In this document: positions 26,728 to 35,275 of the stretch, piece by piece
Layout of the letters: each line of letters begins with the position of its first letter
Position numbering within the stretch: the first letter of the stretch is position 1
The notes under the pieces: generated by a model
What the model was told of the DNA's origin: nothing
Seen by the model: the letters and a program-made list of their open reading frames with translations, nothing else
Databases searched by the model: none
Program-made: the position numbers and the translations under genes
Source: Devosia oryzisoli
Lineage (GTDB): Bacteria; Pseudomonadota; Alphaproteobacteria; Rhizobiales; Devosiaceae
Length of the DNA: 64,000 nucleotides
Direction of reading: 5' to 3'
Assembly (NCBI RefSeq): GCF_014837245.1
Contig: NZ_JACYFU010000002.1
Coordinates: 620,001-684,000, forward strand

Positions 26728-28602
26728 TTAATTCAGGGAGCCTGATCTGCCAAGGCGGCGCATCCTCCACCGCCGAAGGGCCTGCCAGCGCCGAGTGTCG
26801 GTGTTGGTCGCGACGACGTGGTGGGGGGTCTTGAACCAGTGGAACGGCCGGTGCGCCAGGTCGAACACGGCCCGCAGCGTCGCCACCCCGATCAGCATCC
26901 AGTAGACGGGCAGCGCCAACTGCGTCCACCACGGCGTCTTGCCGTTGATGCGGGCGAGGCCAACGATATTGGTGAGCATCACCACGCCCTGCCCCAGCGC
27001 CAGAACCGCGACGTAGATGGCGCCGCCCTGATCGGGAATGACCAGCGACCACCGGCCGGTCAGGGCCGCCACAAGAACCATCATCACAAAAGCCGAGTGG
27101 AGCAGCGGGGAGACGATCATCCCCATGAGCAGCACCTGCAAAAGAGCAAAACCGGCCAGGCCGAGATCGGCGAAGGTCATGGCCGGCCGCCGGTTGTGCA
27201 CCAGGAAGGTCTGCATCCAGCCCTTCATCCACCGGGTCCGCTGCCCCAGCCAGGCTTTGAAGCTGTCCGGGGCGCTTTCCAGAGTGGCGCTGGAGCTGGT
27301 GGCGGTGCGCAACCGCCGCCGCGCCAGCCGCACGCCAAGGTCGGCGTCTTCGGTGACATTGAACGCGTCCCAGCCGCCCAGGGCGCGCAGCGTCGCGACG
27401 CGGAAGTGGTTGGAGGTGCCGCCAAGCGGCATGACGATGTTCCATCGCGCCAGCGCCGGCAGCAGCACCGAGAAGAGCCCCGCATATTCTCCTGCGAACT
27501 GGCTCTGCAGGAAGGCATGGTGCCCATTGTCGACATTGAGCCGCGCCTGGATGCACTCGACGTCGGGCTGCACCCGAAACTGCCCGGCGATGCGTCGCAA
27601 CTGGTCGGGCTCGGGACGATCCTCGGCGTCGAACACCACGACGAACTCGCCGCGGCAGAGCGGCAGGGCATAGTTCAGCGCCTTGGGCTTGGTGCGCGGC
27701 GCGGCGTCGGGCACTTCGACCAGCATGAAGCGGCTGTCATGCAGATGCCGGCGCACCGCCTCGATCGTCTCCGGAGAGCGCTGCTCGACGACAAAGAGAA
27801 TGTCGAGGCGCTCTGGCGGGTAGTCGAGGCGGGAAAGGGCAGCGCTCAGCTGATCGACCATGCCCGCCTCGTCCCGCAGCGGCACGATCACACTGTAGAA
27901 GGGAAATTCTGCGGCCTCTTCGAAGGTGGCCGGGATCGCCGGCGGCCGGCCGGGCTCGAACAGGGCGCCGAGCCGCAGGAGCGTCGGCAGGCTGATCAGC
28001 ACCGTCCAGAACGGCATCAGCCACCATTGGCCGATCAGGGGCGCGGCGAGCAAAGCCAGCGTGAAGACGCAGATCGCGAAAACGAAGCTCCAGCGCATCC
28101 AGCCCGGCAGATCGAGTTGCGCGGCAGCAAAGGGCCACTTCAGCGTCAGGTGCTGTCGCGCCTGATCCATCAGCGCTGCCGATGCCGATTGCGCCAGAAA
28201 GGCGCGCAAAGCCCGCTCGGGCACAAGACAGACGAGATCACGAATTTGAGGCCGGGCGCGCCGCAGCGCCTCGAGCCGCAGCAGCGCAAAGAAATCCGGC
28301 GCTGCAAAACCGATTTCCCTCGAGGCCAGCGTGGCCCGCACCAGACGCGCCCCCGCAAGCATATTGATCTGCGCGGCGTTGACCGGCGGATGCGCGAATT
28401 GGGGTACTGCGTCATAGAAGGCCAGCCCGGCCCAGATCGCCGCCCGGTGCATCACCTCGGCGTCGCTGATGGCAAGGTGCCCGGCGCACCAGCGGAACGG
28501 ATCCACCTCGGCCAAGAGGGCCTCATCGAGATAGTATTGCGCCGTTTCAGGGTCGACCCCGGGCCCGAGGATCGCGCACATCAAGCTCAGGGCCCTCGAC
28601 AC
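26728..28602 (-). CDS. Membrane glycosyltransferase family 2 with N-terminal extension
   Basis: The product is 624 residues from GTG 28602; ATG 28581 is an alternative. The first 160 residues resemble a type II secretion E-like N-terminal module. Two transmembrane helices follow near 170-215. The GT2 catalytic domain comes next, with FYSVIVPLRDE, VVFDAEDRPEPDQ (nucleotide/metal aspartates), TEDADLG (base) and the processive-type QRTRWMKG. Three or more C-terminal helices follow. It is cellulose synthase-like and would extend a polysaccharide through the inner membrane. Product unknown; no PilZ domain seen. Confidence 0.82.
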   Translation of the reverse strand: MSRALSLMCAILGPGVDPETAQYYLDEALLAEVDPFRWCAGHLAISDAEVMHRAAIWAGLAFYDAVPQFAHPPVNAAQINMLAGARLVRATLASREIGFAAPDFFALLRLEALRRARPQIRDLVCLVPERALRAFLAQSASAALMDQARQHLTLKWPFAAAQLDLPGWMRWSFVFAICVFTLALLAAPLIGQWWLMPFWTVLISLPTLLRLGALFEPGRPPAIPATFEEAAEFPFYSVIVPLRDEAGMVDQLSAALSRLDYPPERLDILFVVEQRSPETIEAVRRHLHDSRFMLVEVPDAAPRTKPKALNYALPLCRGEFVVVFDAEDRPEPDQLRRIAGQFRVQPDVECIQARLNVDNGHHAFLQSQFAGEYAGLFSVLLPALARWNIVMPLGGTSNHFRVATLRALGGWDAFNVTEDADLGVRLARRRLRTATSSSATLESAPDSFKAWLGQRTRWMKGWMQTFLVHNRRPAMTFADLGLAGFALLQVLLMGMIVSPLLHSAFVMMVLVAALTGRWSLVIPDQGGAIYVAVLALGQGVVMLTNIVGLARINGKTPWWTQLALPVYWMLIGVATLRAVFDLAHRPFHWFKTPHHVVATNTDTRRWQALRRWRMRRLGRSGSLN

Positions 28603-28810
28603 GCGCGCGCGCCGTCAGATGAACAGGCTGGATGCAGTGAAGGACGACAGGCAAAGCGGCCCGCCGATACAACCTTCTCCTAACCCGCGTCCTCGACGCG
28701 TCCGGTTGGCGCAGACTGATAGCCACTGATCCATACGCACGAGTGCAAGCCCCCCAGCTCGCCGCATGGATAAGTATTTCTACTAATATAGGCTGGATAG
28801 CAAGTGTCTG

Positions 28811-28841
28811 GCGCGGAAAGAAGCCGAACTTCTTCCCGCGC
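28811..28841 (-). terminator. Hairpin downstream of hslO
   Basis: GCGCGGAAAGAAG (28811-28823) and CTTCTTCCCGCGC (28829-28841) form a 13-base stem with one mismatch, ten bases after the hslO stop. No good T run follows on the minus strand, so it may stabilise the 3' end rather than terminate. Confidence 0.4.
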
Positions 28842-28850
28842 GACAATTGT

Positions 28851-29870
28851 TTAGTTCTTCACCTGGAACTGGTGCGGGTTGAACCTATAGGCGGTCGAAC
28901 AGAACTCGCAGACGACTTCGATCTCCCCGTCCACGGCCATGTCTTCGCGCTCTTCGTCGGAGAACGAATTGGCCAGCATGTCCTCGATGCGGTCGACCGA
29001 ACAGGTGCAGCGTTCCTCGAGCGGCTGCGGGGGGAACACCCGGACGCCGGTTTCGTGGAACAGGCGGAACATCAGCCGCTCGGGCGAAATATCCGGATCG
29101 GCCAGTTCCAGGTCGTCCACCGTGCCCAGGAGCGCACGCGCTTCGCTCCACCCGTCGGCCTCCACATAGTCGGGATCAACCATGTCCGGGTTGTCGAAGT
29201 CGCCATCGCCGGGCAGGTCGGGCATGACCGAGATGCCGTTCTCTGGCAGGTGCTGGATCAGCATGCCGCCAGCGCGCCAGCGCGGCCGGTGGTCACCCCT
29301 GGTCGTCATCTGCGCCACGGCGATCCGCACCTGGGTCGGAATCTGCTCGGACTGCATGAAATAGGTGTGCGCCACTTCCTCTAGCGTGTTGCCCTCGAGG
29401 GCGACGATGCCCTGGTAGCGCTCCATGTGCGCGCCCTGGTCGATGGTCATCGCCAGATGGCCCTTGCCCAGGAGTTCGGCCGGGCTGATGCGGCCTTCCT
29501 CGGCGGCCTTGACGACGGCATCGCGGTCGAACCGCGCATAGCCGCGCATGCCATCGGGGGCGTCAAAGTCCACGACGATGAGGTTCACCGGCCCGTCGGT
29601 CTGGGTCTGCAGGATAAAGCGTCCCTCGAACTTGAGTGACGAGCCGATCATGGCCGCCAGCACCACGGCTTCGCCGAGCAGCCGCGCCACGGGCGTGGGA
29701 TAATCGTGCCGGCTCAGGATGGTGTCGAGCGATGCGCCAAGGCGCACCACCCGGCCACGCGTGTCGAGTTTGTCGAGGGTGAAGGGCACCACGGCATCAT
29801 CGCCGGTCTCGGGGCGGTCGAGGCCCATGGTGGACAGGAGGTTTTCAGTCATCGTCGCTTCCGCGGTCAT
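28851..29870 (-). CDS. hslO: Redox-regulated chaperone Hsp33
   Basis: The 339-residue cytosolic holdase is activated by oxidation. The N-terminal domain has LLGEAVVLAAMIGSSLKFEG, typical of Hsp33. The C-terminal zinc switch is present: CTC in ERCTCSVDR, then CEFC near the end. ATG 29852 is a possible shorter start. It follows argF by about 125 bases on the same strand. The order argD-argF-hslO is familiar in Hyphomicrobiales. Confidence 0.93.
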   Translation of the reverse strand: MTAEATMTENLLSTMGLDRPETGDDAVVPFTLDKLDTRGRVVRLGASLDTILSRHDYPTPVARLLGEAVVLAAMIGSSLKFEGRFILQTQTDGPVNLIVVDFDAPDGMRGYARFDRDAVVKAAEEGRISPAELLGKGHLAMTIDQGAHMERYQGIVALEGNTLEEVAHTYFMQSEQIPTQVRIAVAQMTTRGDHRPRWRAGGMLIQHLPENGISVMPDLPGDGDFDNPDMVDPDYVEADGWSEARALLGTVDDLELADPDISPERLMFRLFHETGVRVFPPQPLEERCTCSVDRIEDMLANSFSDEEREDMAVDGEIEVVCEFCSTAYRFNPHQFQVKN

Positions 29871-29994
29871 GGGGCTACTCTTTTCCTCAGGCTACGCCTC
29901 GCAGCGCGCGCACGCCACCCTGAGGCCGATCAAACCAGCGGCGCCACCCCGTCGAGAGGCAGCGCCGCCAGCTGTGAAACCGGATCGGGTGGGA

Positions 29995-30927
29995 TCAGTT
30001 CGCGTCGACCCCGAAGGCCCAGCACAACACGGCTTTCTGGGCATGAAGGCGATTTTCGGCCTCGTCGAACACCACCGACTGGGGACCGTCGATCACCTCG
30101 TCGGTCACCTCGTCGCCCCTGTGGGCCGGCAGGCAGTGCATGAACAGGGCGTCCTTGTTCGCCAAGGCCATCAAATTGGTGTTGACCTGGTAGGGTTTCA
30201 AGACCCGGCGCCGTTCGGCGGCATCCACGTCACCCATCGAGACCCAGGTGTCGGTGATCACGAGGTCCGCGCCTTCGACGGCTTCGCGCGGATCCTCGAT
30301 CAACCGCACGGCGCTGCCGGCCCGCTGGATGTCCAGCATCAGGTCTTTCTCGGGGCTGTACTCATCCGGGACGGCAATGGTCAGCTGGCAGCCAAAGAGC
30401 TCGGCCGCGTTCACCCAGGAGTGGAGCACGTTGTTGCTGTCGCCCACCCAGGCCACCTTGGCGCCGCTGATATCGCCGCGATGCTCTTCGAAGGTCATGA
30501 GGTCGGCCATGATCTGGCACGGATGGGCGCGCCGCGTCAGCCCATTGATCACCGGTACGCTAGCCGCTTCGGCCAATTCGAGCAGATCGGCGTGGGAAAG
30601 GATGCGGATCATGATCGCATCCACATAGCGGCTCATGACGCGCGCCGTATCGGCCAGCGTCTCCTCGCGGCTCAATTGCATTTCCTGGCCCGACAGCATC
30701 AGCGTCTGCCCGCCAAGCTGGCGCATGCCGACGTCGAAGCTGACGCGGGTGCGCGTCGACTGGCGCTCGAAGATCATGGCCAGCACCTTGTCCTTGAGGA
30801 GCTGGGGGCGGTCGCCCTGCTTGAGCCGCTCCTTGAGCGAAACAGCCTGGTTCAACATGCCGCGCAGTTCGGGCAGGGTGAAATCGTCGATGGACAGGAA
30901 ATGTCTGGGGGTGCCGGTCGTTGACAT
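29995..30927 (-). CDS. argF: Ornithine carbamoyltransferase
   Basis: The 310-residue enzyme makes citrulline from ornithine and carbamoyl phosphate in arginine synthesis. Carbamoyl-phosphate motif STRTR is in [24 protein letters not shown] and the ornithine motif [13 protein letters not shown] are intact. I chose ATG 30927 ([12 protein letters not shown]), which gives the usual length; a longer frame starting at 30975 adds an unrelated basic stretch. It is 117 bases after argD. Confidence 0.95.
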   Translation of the reverse strand: MSTTGTPRHFLSIDDFTLPELRGMLNQAVSLKERLKQGDRPQLLKDKVLAMIFERQSTRTRVSFDVGMRQLGGQTLMLSGQEMQLSREETLADTARVMSRYVDAIMIRILSHADLLELAEAASVPVINGLTRRAHPCQIMADLMTFEEHRGDISGAKVAWVGDSNNVLHSWVNAAELFGCQLTIAVPDEYSPEKDLMLDIQRAGSAVRLIEDPREAVEGADLVITDTWVSMGDVDAAERRRVLKPYQVNTNLMALANKDALFMHCLPAHRGDEVTDEVIDGPQSVVFDEAENRLHAQKAVLCWAFGVDAN

Positions 30928-31044
30928 GGGCCGGGGTCCTTTGTGACGCTTGGAAAAGTTCGGATAGGCCGCCATGGCGGCCGCGAGGCAGCCCGTCAGC
31001 TGCCTCGGCGACGTCCGAAATGGTAGAAGATCAGGTCCATCGGC

Positions 31045-32244
31045 TCAATCCGCCGCAGGACCGGCCGCAGTTTCGGCCTCGATGGCATCGAACGCGGCGC
31101 CGATCTTGCCCATGGCCTCGGCGATATCGTCTTCGGTCAGGATCAGGGGCGGCAGGAGACGCAGGACATTGTCTCCGGCGCCGATGGCGAGGAACTGGTG
31201 GTCGTCGCGCAGGCGGGCCACGAAGTCGCGCACCGGAGGGCTGATCTTGATGCCGGCAAGCAGCCCCTTGCCCCGCAATTCCAGCACGTAGTCGGGGTAT
31301 TTCTGCGCCAGTTGCTGCAGATGCCAGCTCAGCCGCTGACCCATCTGGTTGACATGGTCGAGAAAGCCCGGCGCTAGGATGCGGTCGAGCACGGCGTTGC
31401 CGACGGCACAGGCCAGCGGATTGCCGCCATAGGTCGAGCCATGCGTGCCAGGCACCATCGAGGCTGCGACCTTTTCCGTGGCCAGGCAGGCGCCGAGTGG
31501 GAAGCCGCCCCCGATGGCCTTGGCCACGGCCACGATATCGGGCGTCACACCGGCCCATTCATGGGCGAAGAAGCGCCCGGTCCGGCCGAAGCCGCACTGC
31601 ACTTCGTCGAAGATGAGCAGCATGTCGTTTTCGTCGCAGATCTGGCGCAGGCCCTGCAGGAATTCCGGCGCCATCGCCGTGACGCCGCCCTCGCCCTGCA
31701 CCGGCTCGATGAGAATGGCGCAGCTCTGCGGGCCAATCAGCGCCCGCACCGCGTCGAGATCGCCCGGCCGCGTGTGCTTGAAGCCCGGCATGGGCGGGCC
31801 GAAGCCTTCGAGATAGGCCGGATTGCCGCCCGCCGCGATCGTACCCATGGTGCGACCATGGAACGAGCCGGTAAAGGCGATGATCTCGTAGCGGTCCGGC
31901 TCGCCCTTGTCGAAGAAGTAGTGGCGAGCCGTCTTGATGGCGCATTCGAGTGCCTCGGCGCCCGAATTGGTGAAGAACACCTTGTCGGCGAAAGTCCCGT
32001 CGACCAGCCGCTGGCCCAGCCGTTCCTGCTCGGGAATGGCGAAGACATTGGAGGTGTGCCAGACCTTTTCGGCCGCCGACTTCAGCGCCGTCACCAGGTG
32101 CGGATCACCATGGCCCAGTGCATTGACGGCGATGCCGGAGTGGAAATCGAGATAGGATCGGCCCTGCTGGTCATAAAGGCGCATGCCCTCGCCCCGCTCG
32201 AAGGCGAGATCGGACCGGGCATAGGTGCCAAAGAGCGCAGACAT
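31045..32244 (-). CDS. argD: Acetylornithine aminotransferase
   Basis: The 399-residue PLP enzyme transfers the amino group between N-acetylglutamate semialdehyde and N-acetylornithine in arginine synthesis. FTNSGAEALECAIKTAR, FDEVQCGFGRTG and the PLP lysine region VAVAKAIGGGFPLGA are visible. ATG 32244 has GAGGAAC upstream. The leader at 32289-32379 can form a terminator and competing structures, so attenuation is possible. It is divergent from gcrA. Confidence 0.94.
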   Translation of the reverse strand: MSALFGTYARSDLAFERGEGMRLYDQQGRSYLDFHSGIAVNALGHGDPHLVTALKSAAEKVWHTSNVFAIPEQERLGQRLVDGTFADKVFFTNSGAEALECAIKTARHYFFDKGEPDRYEIIAFTGSFHGRTMGTIAAGGNPAYLEGFGPPMPGFKHTRPGDLDAVRALIGPQSCAILIEPVQGEGGVTAMAPEFLQGLRQICDENDMLLIFDEVQCGFGRTGRFFAHEWAGVTPDIVAVAKAIGGGFPLGACLATEKVAASMVPGTHGSTYGGNPLACAVGNAVLDRILAPGFLDHVNQMGQRLSWHLQQLAQKYPDYVLELRGKGLLAGIKISPPVRDFVARLRDDHQFLAIGAGDNVLRLLPPLILTEDDIAEAMGKIGAAFDAIEAETAAGPAAD

Positions 32245-32288
32245 TTTGGGCGTTCCTCTATCGAAAGTGAACAAGATGAAATCGGGTA

Positions 32289-32379
32289 GGCAGGGCGTGG
32301 CAAGAAAGCCACAGAAACCAAAAACGCGCCGGTTCGGCAGCGCGTTTGGGTGCCGAGAAATAGGCGAATTCGCCCTGCC
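32289..32379 (-). promoter_or_regulatory. Structured argD leader, candidate attenuator
   Basis: GGCAGGGC (32289-32296) and GCCCTGCC (32372-32379) pair exactly and enclose a region holding GTGGC-n6-GCCAC (32297-32312) and an 8-base terminator stem. On the minus strand a competing hairpin, TCGGCA (32356-32351) with TGCCGA (32339-32334), would trap the 5' arm of that terminator. The element starts 45 bases upstream of the argD ATG. I do not recognise a described motif. Confidence 0.5.
32318..32347 (-). terminator. Intrinsic terminator inside argD leader
   Basis: On the minus strand AAACGCGC (32347-32340) pairs perfectly with GCGCGTTT (32329-32322), and the T run continues to five Ts. The only upstream neighbour, gcrA, runs the other way. 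The hairpin therefore either attenuates argD or ends a small RNA. Confidence 0.6.
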
Positions 32380-32411
32380 AAGTCAACGAGGTCGCGCCAA
32401 GTGCCTGATTT

Positions 32412-32607
32412 GACTCAATGATTGTTAGGACATTTTTAACCACTGAATAAACGGGGAAATCCGCCCCCGACTCTTGATCCCGATTCCAGCCATGTCGTAG
32501 TCTCATCCTCGTTGGGGACACGATATCTCGTGCGGCGGACCCGCTCAGCATACGAGCTGTAGAGCCGAAAGGCTGCCAGACTGTTTTGGCAGCGCAATGA
32601 AGGATTC
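32412..32607 (+). promoter_or_regulatory. gcrA promoter region: CtrA-like box and four GANTC sites
   Basis: TTAA-n7-ATAA at 32436-32450 is one base from the CtrA consensus TTAA-n7-TTAA. GANTC sites, the CcrM methylation target, occur at 32412, 32469, 32482 and 32603. In Caulobacter, CtrA represses gcrA, and CcrM methylation guides GcrA. Which strand and promoter are controlled is inference, since argD shares the spacer. Confidence 0.5.
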
Positions 32608-32638
32608 TGTTTTGACGATGGTTTCAGGAGCGCAATCG

Positions 32639-33184
32639 ATGGGCTGGACTGACGAGCGCGTCGAACTTTTAAAAAAGCTCTGGATGGAGGGCCTCAGCGC
32701 CAGCCAGATCGCCGGCGAGCTCGGCGAGGGAGTGACGCGCAACGCGGTGATCGGCAAGGTGCACCGGCTCAAGCTTTCAGCCCGGGCCAAGCCTACCAAC
32801 ACGGCGCCCCGCTCGCGGCCGGCGGCAGCCCGGCCGGCGCCCCGCCGCGTCGCCAGCCCTGCGGCGACCATGAGCAGCGCAAGCCATGCCGGCAAGCCGC
32901 GCATGACGACGCCGCGGCCACAGGTAATGGGCGCAACGGCTCTTGCCATGGCGCCGGAGATGGAGACCGAGCTCTACGTCGCCCCCGCCAGCCAGGAATT
33001 GTTCATTCCCGAGCACAAGCGCCTGAGCCTGCTGCAGTTGAGCGAGCAGACCTGCAAGTGGCCGATTGGCGACCCGCTGACCAAGGATTTCTACTTCTGC
33101 GGCCAGCACAGCTTGGAAAGCGGCCCCTATTGCGAGTTCCATTCGCGCAAGGCCTACCACCAGCTCGATCGCAAGAAGCGCTGA
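32639..33184 (+). CDS. gcrA: GcrA cell cycle regulator
   Basis: The 181-residue product starts at ATG 32639, with AGGAG eight bases upstream. The N-terminus MGWTDERVELLKKLWMEGLS followed by QIAGELG...TRNAVIGKVHRL is the conserved GcrA HTH that contacts methylated GANTC DNA with sigma70. A Pro/Ala-rich linker spans about 50-110. The C-terminal sigma-binding part has TCKWPIGDP and FYFCGQHSLESGPYCEFH. It is a master regulator of the alphaproteobacterial cell cycle. A strong terminator follows. Confidence 0.95.
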   Translation: MGWTDERVELLKKLWMEGLSASQIAGELGEGVTRNAVIGKVHRLKLSARAKPTNTAPRSRPAAARPAPRRVASPAATMSSASHAGKPRMTTPRPQVMGATALAMAPEMETELYVAPASQELFIPEHKRLSLLQLSEQTCKWPIGDPLTKDFYFCGQHSLESGPYCEFHSRKAYHQLDRKKR

Positions 33185-33250
33185 TCGCAACCGGCCAGTG
33201 CATAGCCTCGCCCCCTCATTCCGCAGGGGGCGGCCGGCACCCCAATCCAC

Positions 33251-33279
33251 GCTCTCCCGACGGAGAGCTTCTTTTTTTC
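33251..33279 (+). terminator. gcrA terminator
   Basis: GCTCTCC (33251-33257) pairs with GGAGAGC (33262-33268) around a four-base loop, and TTCTTTTTTT follows. Confidence 0.85.
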
Positions 33280-33327
33280 AGTCAACTGAATGCGCTTCGC
33301 CATGCTGGCTCGCGCCACGCGCCGGAT

Positions 33328-33810
33328 CTATTCGGCGGCAGCCCATTGAGCGACATGCGCCGGCATGGTGCGGCTTGTGTCGCAGAACACCGCCTCGGGC
33401 AGGGTCCTCAGAAAAGCCGCAAGGGTCGGTTCGCTGACCGCTTCCGCCGCGTCGGAGGGTGAGAACCAGGCGCGATGCCGCTGATGCGCTTCAGGCCACT
33501 GGTTCAGCATTTCGGTGACCCGGAGGCCGAACACCATGGCCTGCGCCGGACGTTTTTCGTTGCGCCCGCTGACCTTGAAGTAGCGGAACGAGCCGATGGG
33601 CTGGGCAGAGACTTCACCCAATATCCCCGCCTCTTCATAGGCTTCGCGCTCCGCCGTGCCGGCGGGCCCAAGACTGTTGATGAGCCACCCCTTGGGCAGC
33701 AGCCATTTGCGGCTGATGCGCGAGGTGACCAGAAGCACCTCGGGGTGGCTATCGACCATCCGCCAAGGGAGCGCTGCAAACTGTTCGACAAACCTTGCAC
33801 GCGTGTTCAT
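33328..33810 (-). CDS. Nudix-family hydrolase
   Basis: The 160-residue product starts at ATG 33810. The Nudix box is in GWLINSLGPAGTAEREAYEE followed by AGI: the REx2EExG core is present, but the first box Glu (seven residues after the initial Gly region) is Leu. The start of the protein, RFVEQFAALPWRM and EVLLVTSRISRKWLLPKG, is typical of Nudix proteins of the diphosphoinositol-polyphosphate/NTP type. Substrate unknown. It is convergent with gcrA. Confidence 0.8.
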   Translation of the reverse strand: MNTRARFVEQFAALPWRMVDSHPEVLLVTSRISRKWLLPKGWLINSLGPAGTAEREAYEEAGILGEVSAQPIGSFRYFKVSGRNEKRPAQAMVFGLRVTEMLNQWPEAHQRHRAWFSPSDAAEAVSEPTLAAFLRTLPEAVFCDTSRTMPAHVAQWAAAE

Positions 33811-33889
33811 TTGTCGGACATTAGCTGATTTGCAGGGCTTATAAAAGCGGCTTGCACACGTGCCCAGCCGTCTCGCCACAGCGCCCACC

Positions 33890-35188
33890 CTAAGGCAGCA
33901 GAACCTCGACGCGCAGCCCTTCGCCGGGGTTGACCCGCGAGCGGATGGACAATTGCCCCCGATGCCGCTGCACCGTGTGCTTGACGATGGCCAGACCCAG
34001 CCCCGTCCCCTTCTTTTTGCGGCTCGCTTCGGCATCGATGCGATAAAACCGCTCCGTCATGCGCGGCACGTGCTCGGCATCCACACCGGCGCCGTGGTCG
34101 ACCACACTTACCAGGTGCTTGAAGCCGGGCCGATCCACCGGCACCAGCGACACCTCCACCGTCTGGCCGCCGCTTCCATATTTGATGGCGTTTTCGATGA
34201 GGTTCTCGAACACCCCGTAAAGCTGGCTGCGGTCGCCAGTGACGGTGACCGGCTCGCCGGGCAGGTCGAGCACGACCTTGAGGCCGGCAGCGTTGGCCTG
34301 CGCCTGCAGGCCTTCGCGCACCTCGCGCAGAAGGCCGGGCAGGTCGACCGACCCGGTGGGGCGCACATGCTGGTGCATCTCGATCCGCGACAGGCTCAGC
34401 ATATCATCGATCAGCCGGCTCATGCGCTCGGCCTGGCCGCGCATGATGCCCAAAAACTTCTCTCGGGCCGCGGCGTCGCGTGCGGCGGGGCCCAAAAGGG
34501 TATCGATGAACCCCAGCAAGGAGGCCAGGGGCGTGCGCAATTCGTGGCTGGCATTGGCGATGAAGTCGCTGCGCAGCGCATCGACGCGCTTGAGTTCGGT
34601 GAGGCTCTGGACCGTCACCAGCGCCTGCCGGTTGTCGTCCTGCAGCCAATCGACGTCGCCGTGGCGCAGAGGGGCGATCACCACCCGGTCCCAGGTCTCG
34701 CTCGGGATGATTTCGTGCCATTCGAAGCTGCGCGGTTCGCCCAGCCGCATCACGGCGTCTACCGCGGCGATGAAATCGGGATTGCGGAGGGCCAGTGTCG
34801 CCACCCGCCCCGGCATCAGGCTAGGGTACTGCCGGGCTGCGGCGCTGTTGCGATGTAACACCGTGCCTCGGCGATCCAGCACCAGCGCCGGGTCTCCCAG
34901 GGCTTCCACCAGGGCCGAAAGCGGCTCGCCGGTGCCGCCCGGGGTTGCCGGCGCAAGCAGCTCCGGCCCGTCCATGGCACGAAGGGTGGCGATGGGAAGC
35001 GGCATGAAGGCGACGAACAGAACCATGACGAGGTAACCGATCACGGCGAGATCGACCCGCAGGTTCCCCAGCAGCACGAAGGCGAGGATCAGCCCCGCCA
35101 GCGCCGCAAGGATCGCCGCCTGCGCGCCGAGGCGCAAGCCGATCAGGCTGGGCAGGCCGAAGGCGCGTCGCGCGCTGCTGTCATCCAT
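33890..35188 (-). CDS. phoR: PhoR-like sensor histidine kinase
   Basis: The product is 432 residues from ATG 35188. Two transmembrane helices lie near the start (GAQAAILAALAGLILAFVLL, then DLAVIGYLVMVLFVAFM). A PAS region (LGDPALVLDRRGTVLHRN) follows. HisKA has phospho-accepting His in FIANASHELRTPLASLLGF; the ATPase domain has ENLIENAIKYG and GTGLGLAIVKH. This layout fits PhoR, the phosphate-limitation kinase. No pst, phoU or phoB gene adjoins it. The divergent polyphosphate kinase gene supports a phosphate role, but the name remains an inference. Confidence 0.72.
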   Translation of the reverse strand: MDDSSARRAFGLPSLIGLRLGAQAAILAALAGLILAFVLLGNLRVDLAVIGYLVMVLFVAFMPLPIATLRAMDGPELLAPATPGGTGEPLSALVEALGDPALVLDRRGTVLHRNSAAARQYPSLMPGRVATLALRNPDFIAAVDAVMRLGEPRSFEWHEIIPSETWDRVVIAPLRHGDVDWLQDDNRQALVTVQSLTELKRVDALRSDFIANASHELRTPLASLLGFIDTLLGPAARDAAAREKFLGIMRGQAERMSRLIDDMLSLSRIEMHQHVRPTGSVDLPGLLREVREGLQAQANAAGLKVVLDLPGEPVTVTGDRSQLYGVFENLIENAIKYGSGGQTVEVSLVPVDRPGFKHLVSVVDHGAGVDAEHVPRMTERFYRIDAEASRKKKGTGLGLAIVKHTVQRHRGQLSIRSRVNPGEGLRVEVLLP

Positions 35189-35256
35189 TCCGGGCCGCCG
35201 GCTCAATTGATCCTTGCCCGCACTTGCGCAAGGAGCGGCTTCATAGCACGTTCACT

Positions 35257-35274
35257 GTGACAACGGAGAGACAG
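35257..35274 (-). promoter_or_regulatory. Possible Pho box between phoR and ppk2
   Basis: The minus strand reads CTGTCTC-TCCG-TTGTCAC, two imperfect copies of the CTGTCAT-type repeat at 11-base spacing. It overlaps the ribosome-binding site of ppk2, which argues for caution. Confidence 0.25.
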
Positions 35275-35275
35275 C

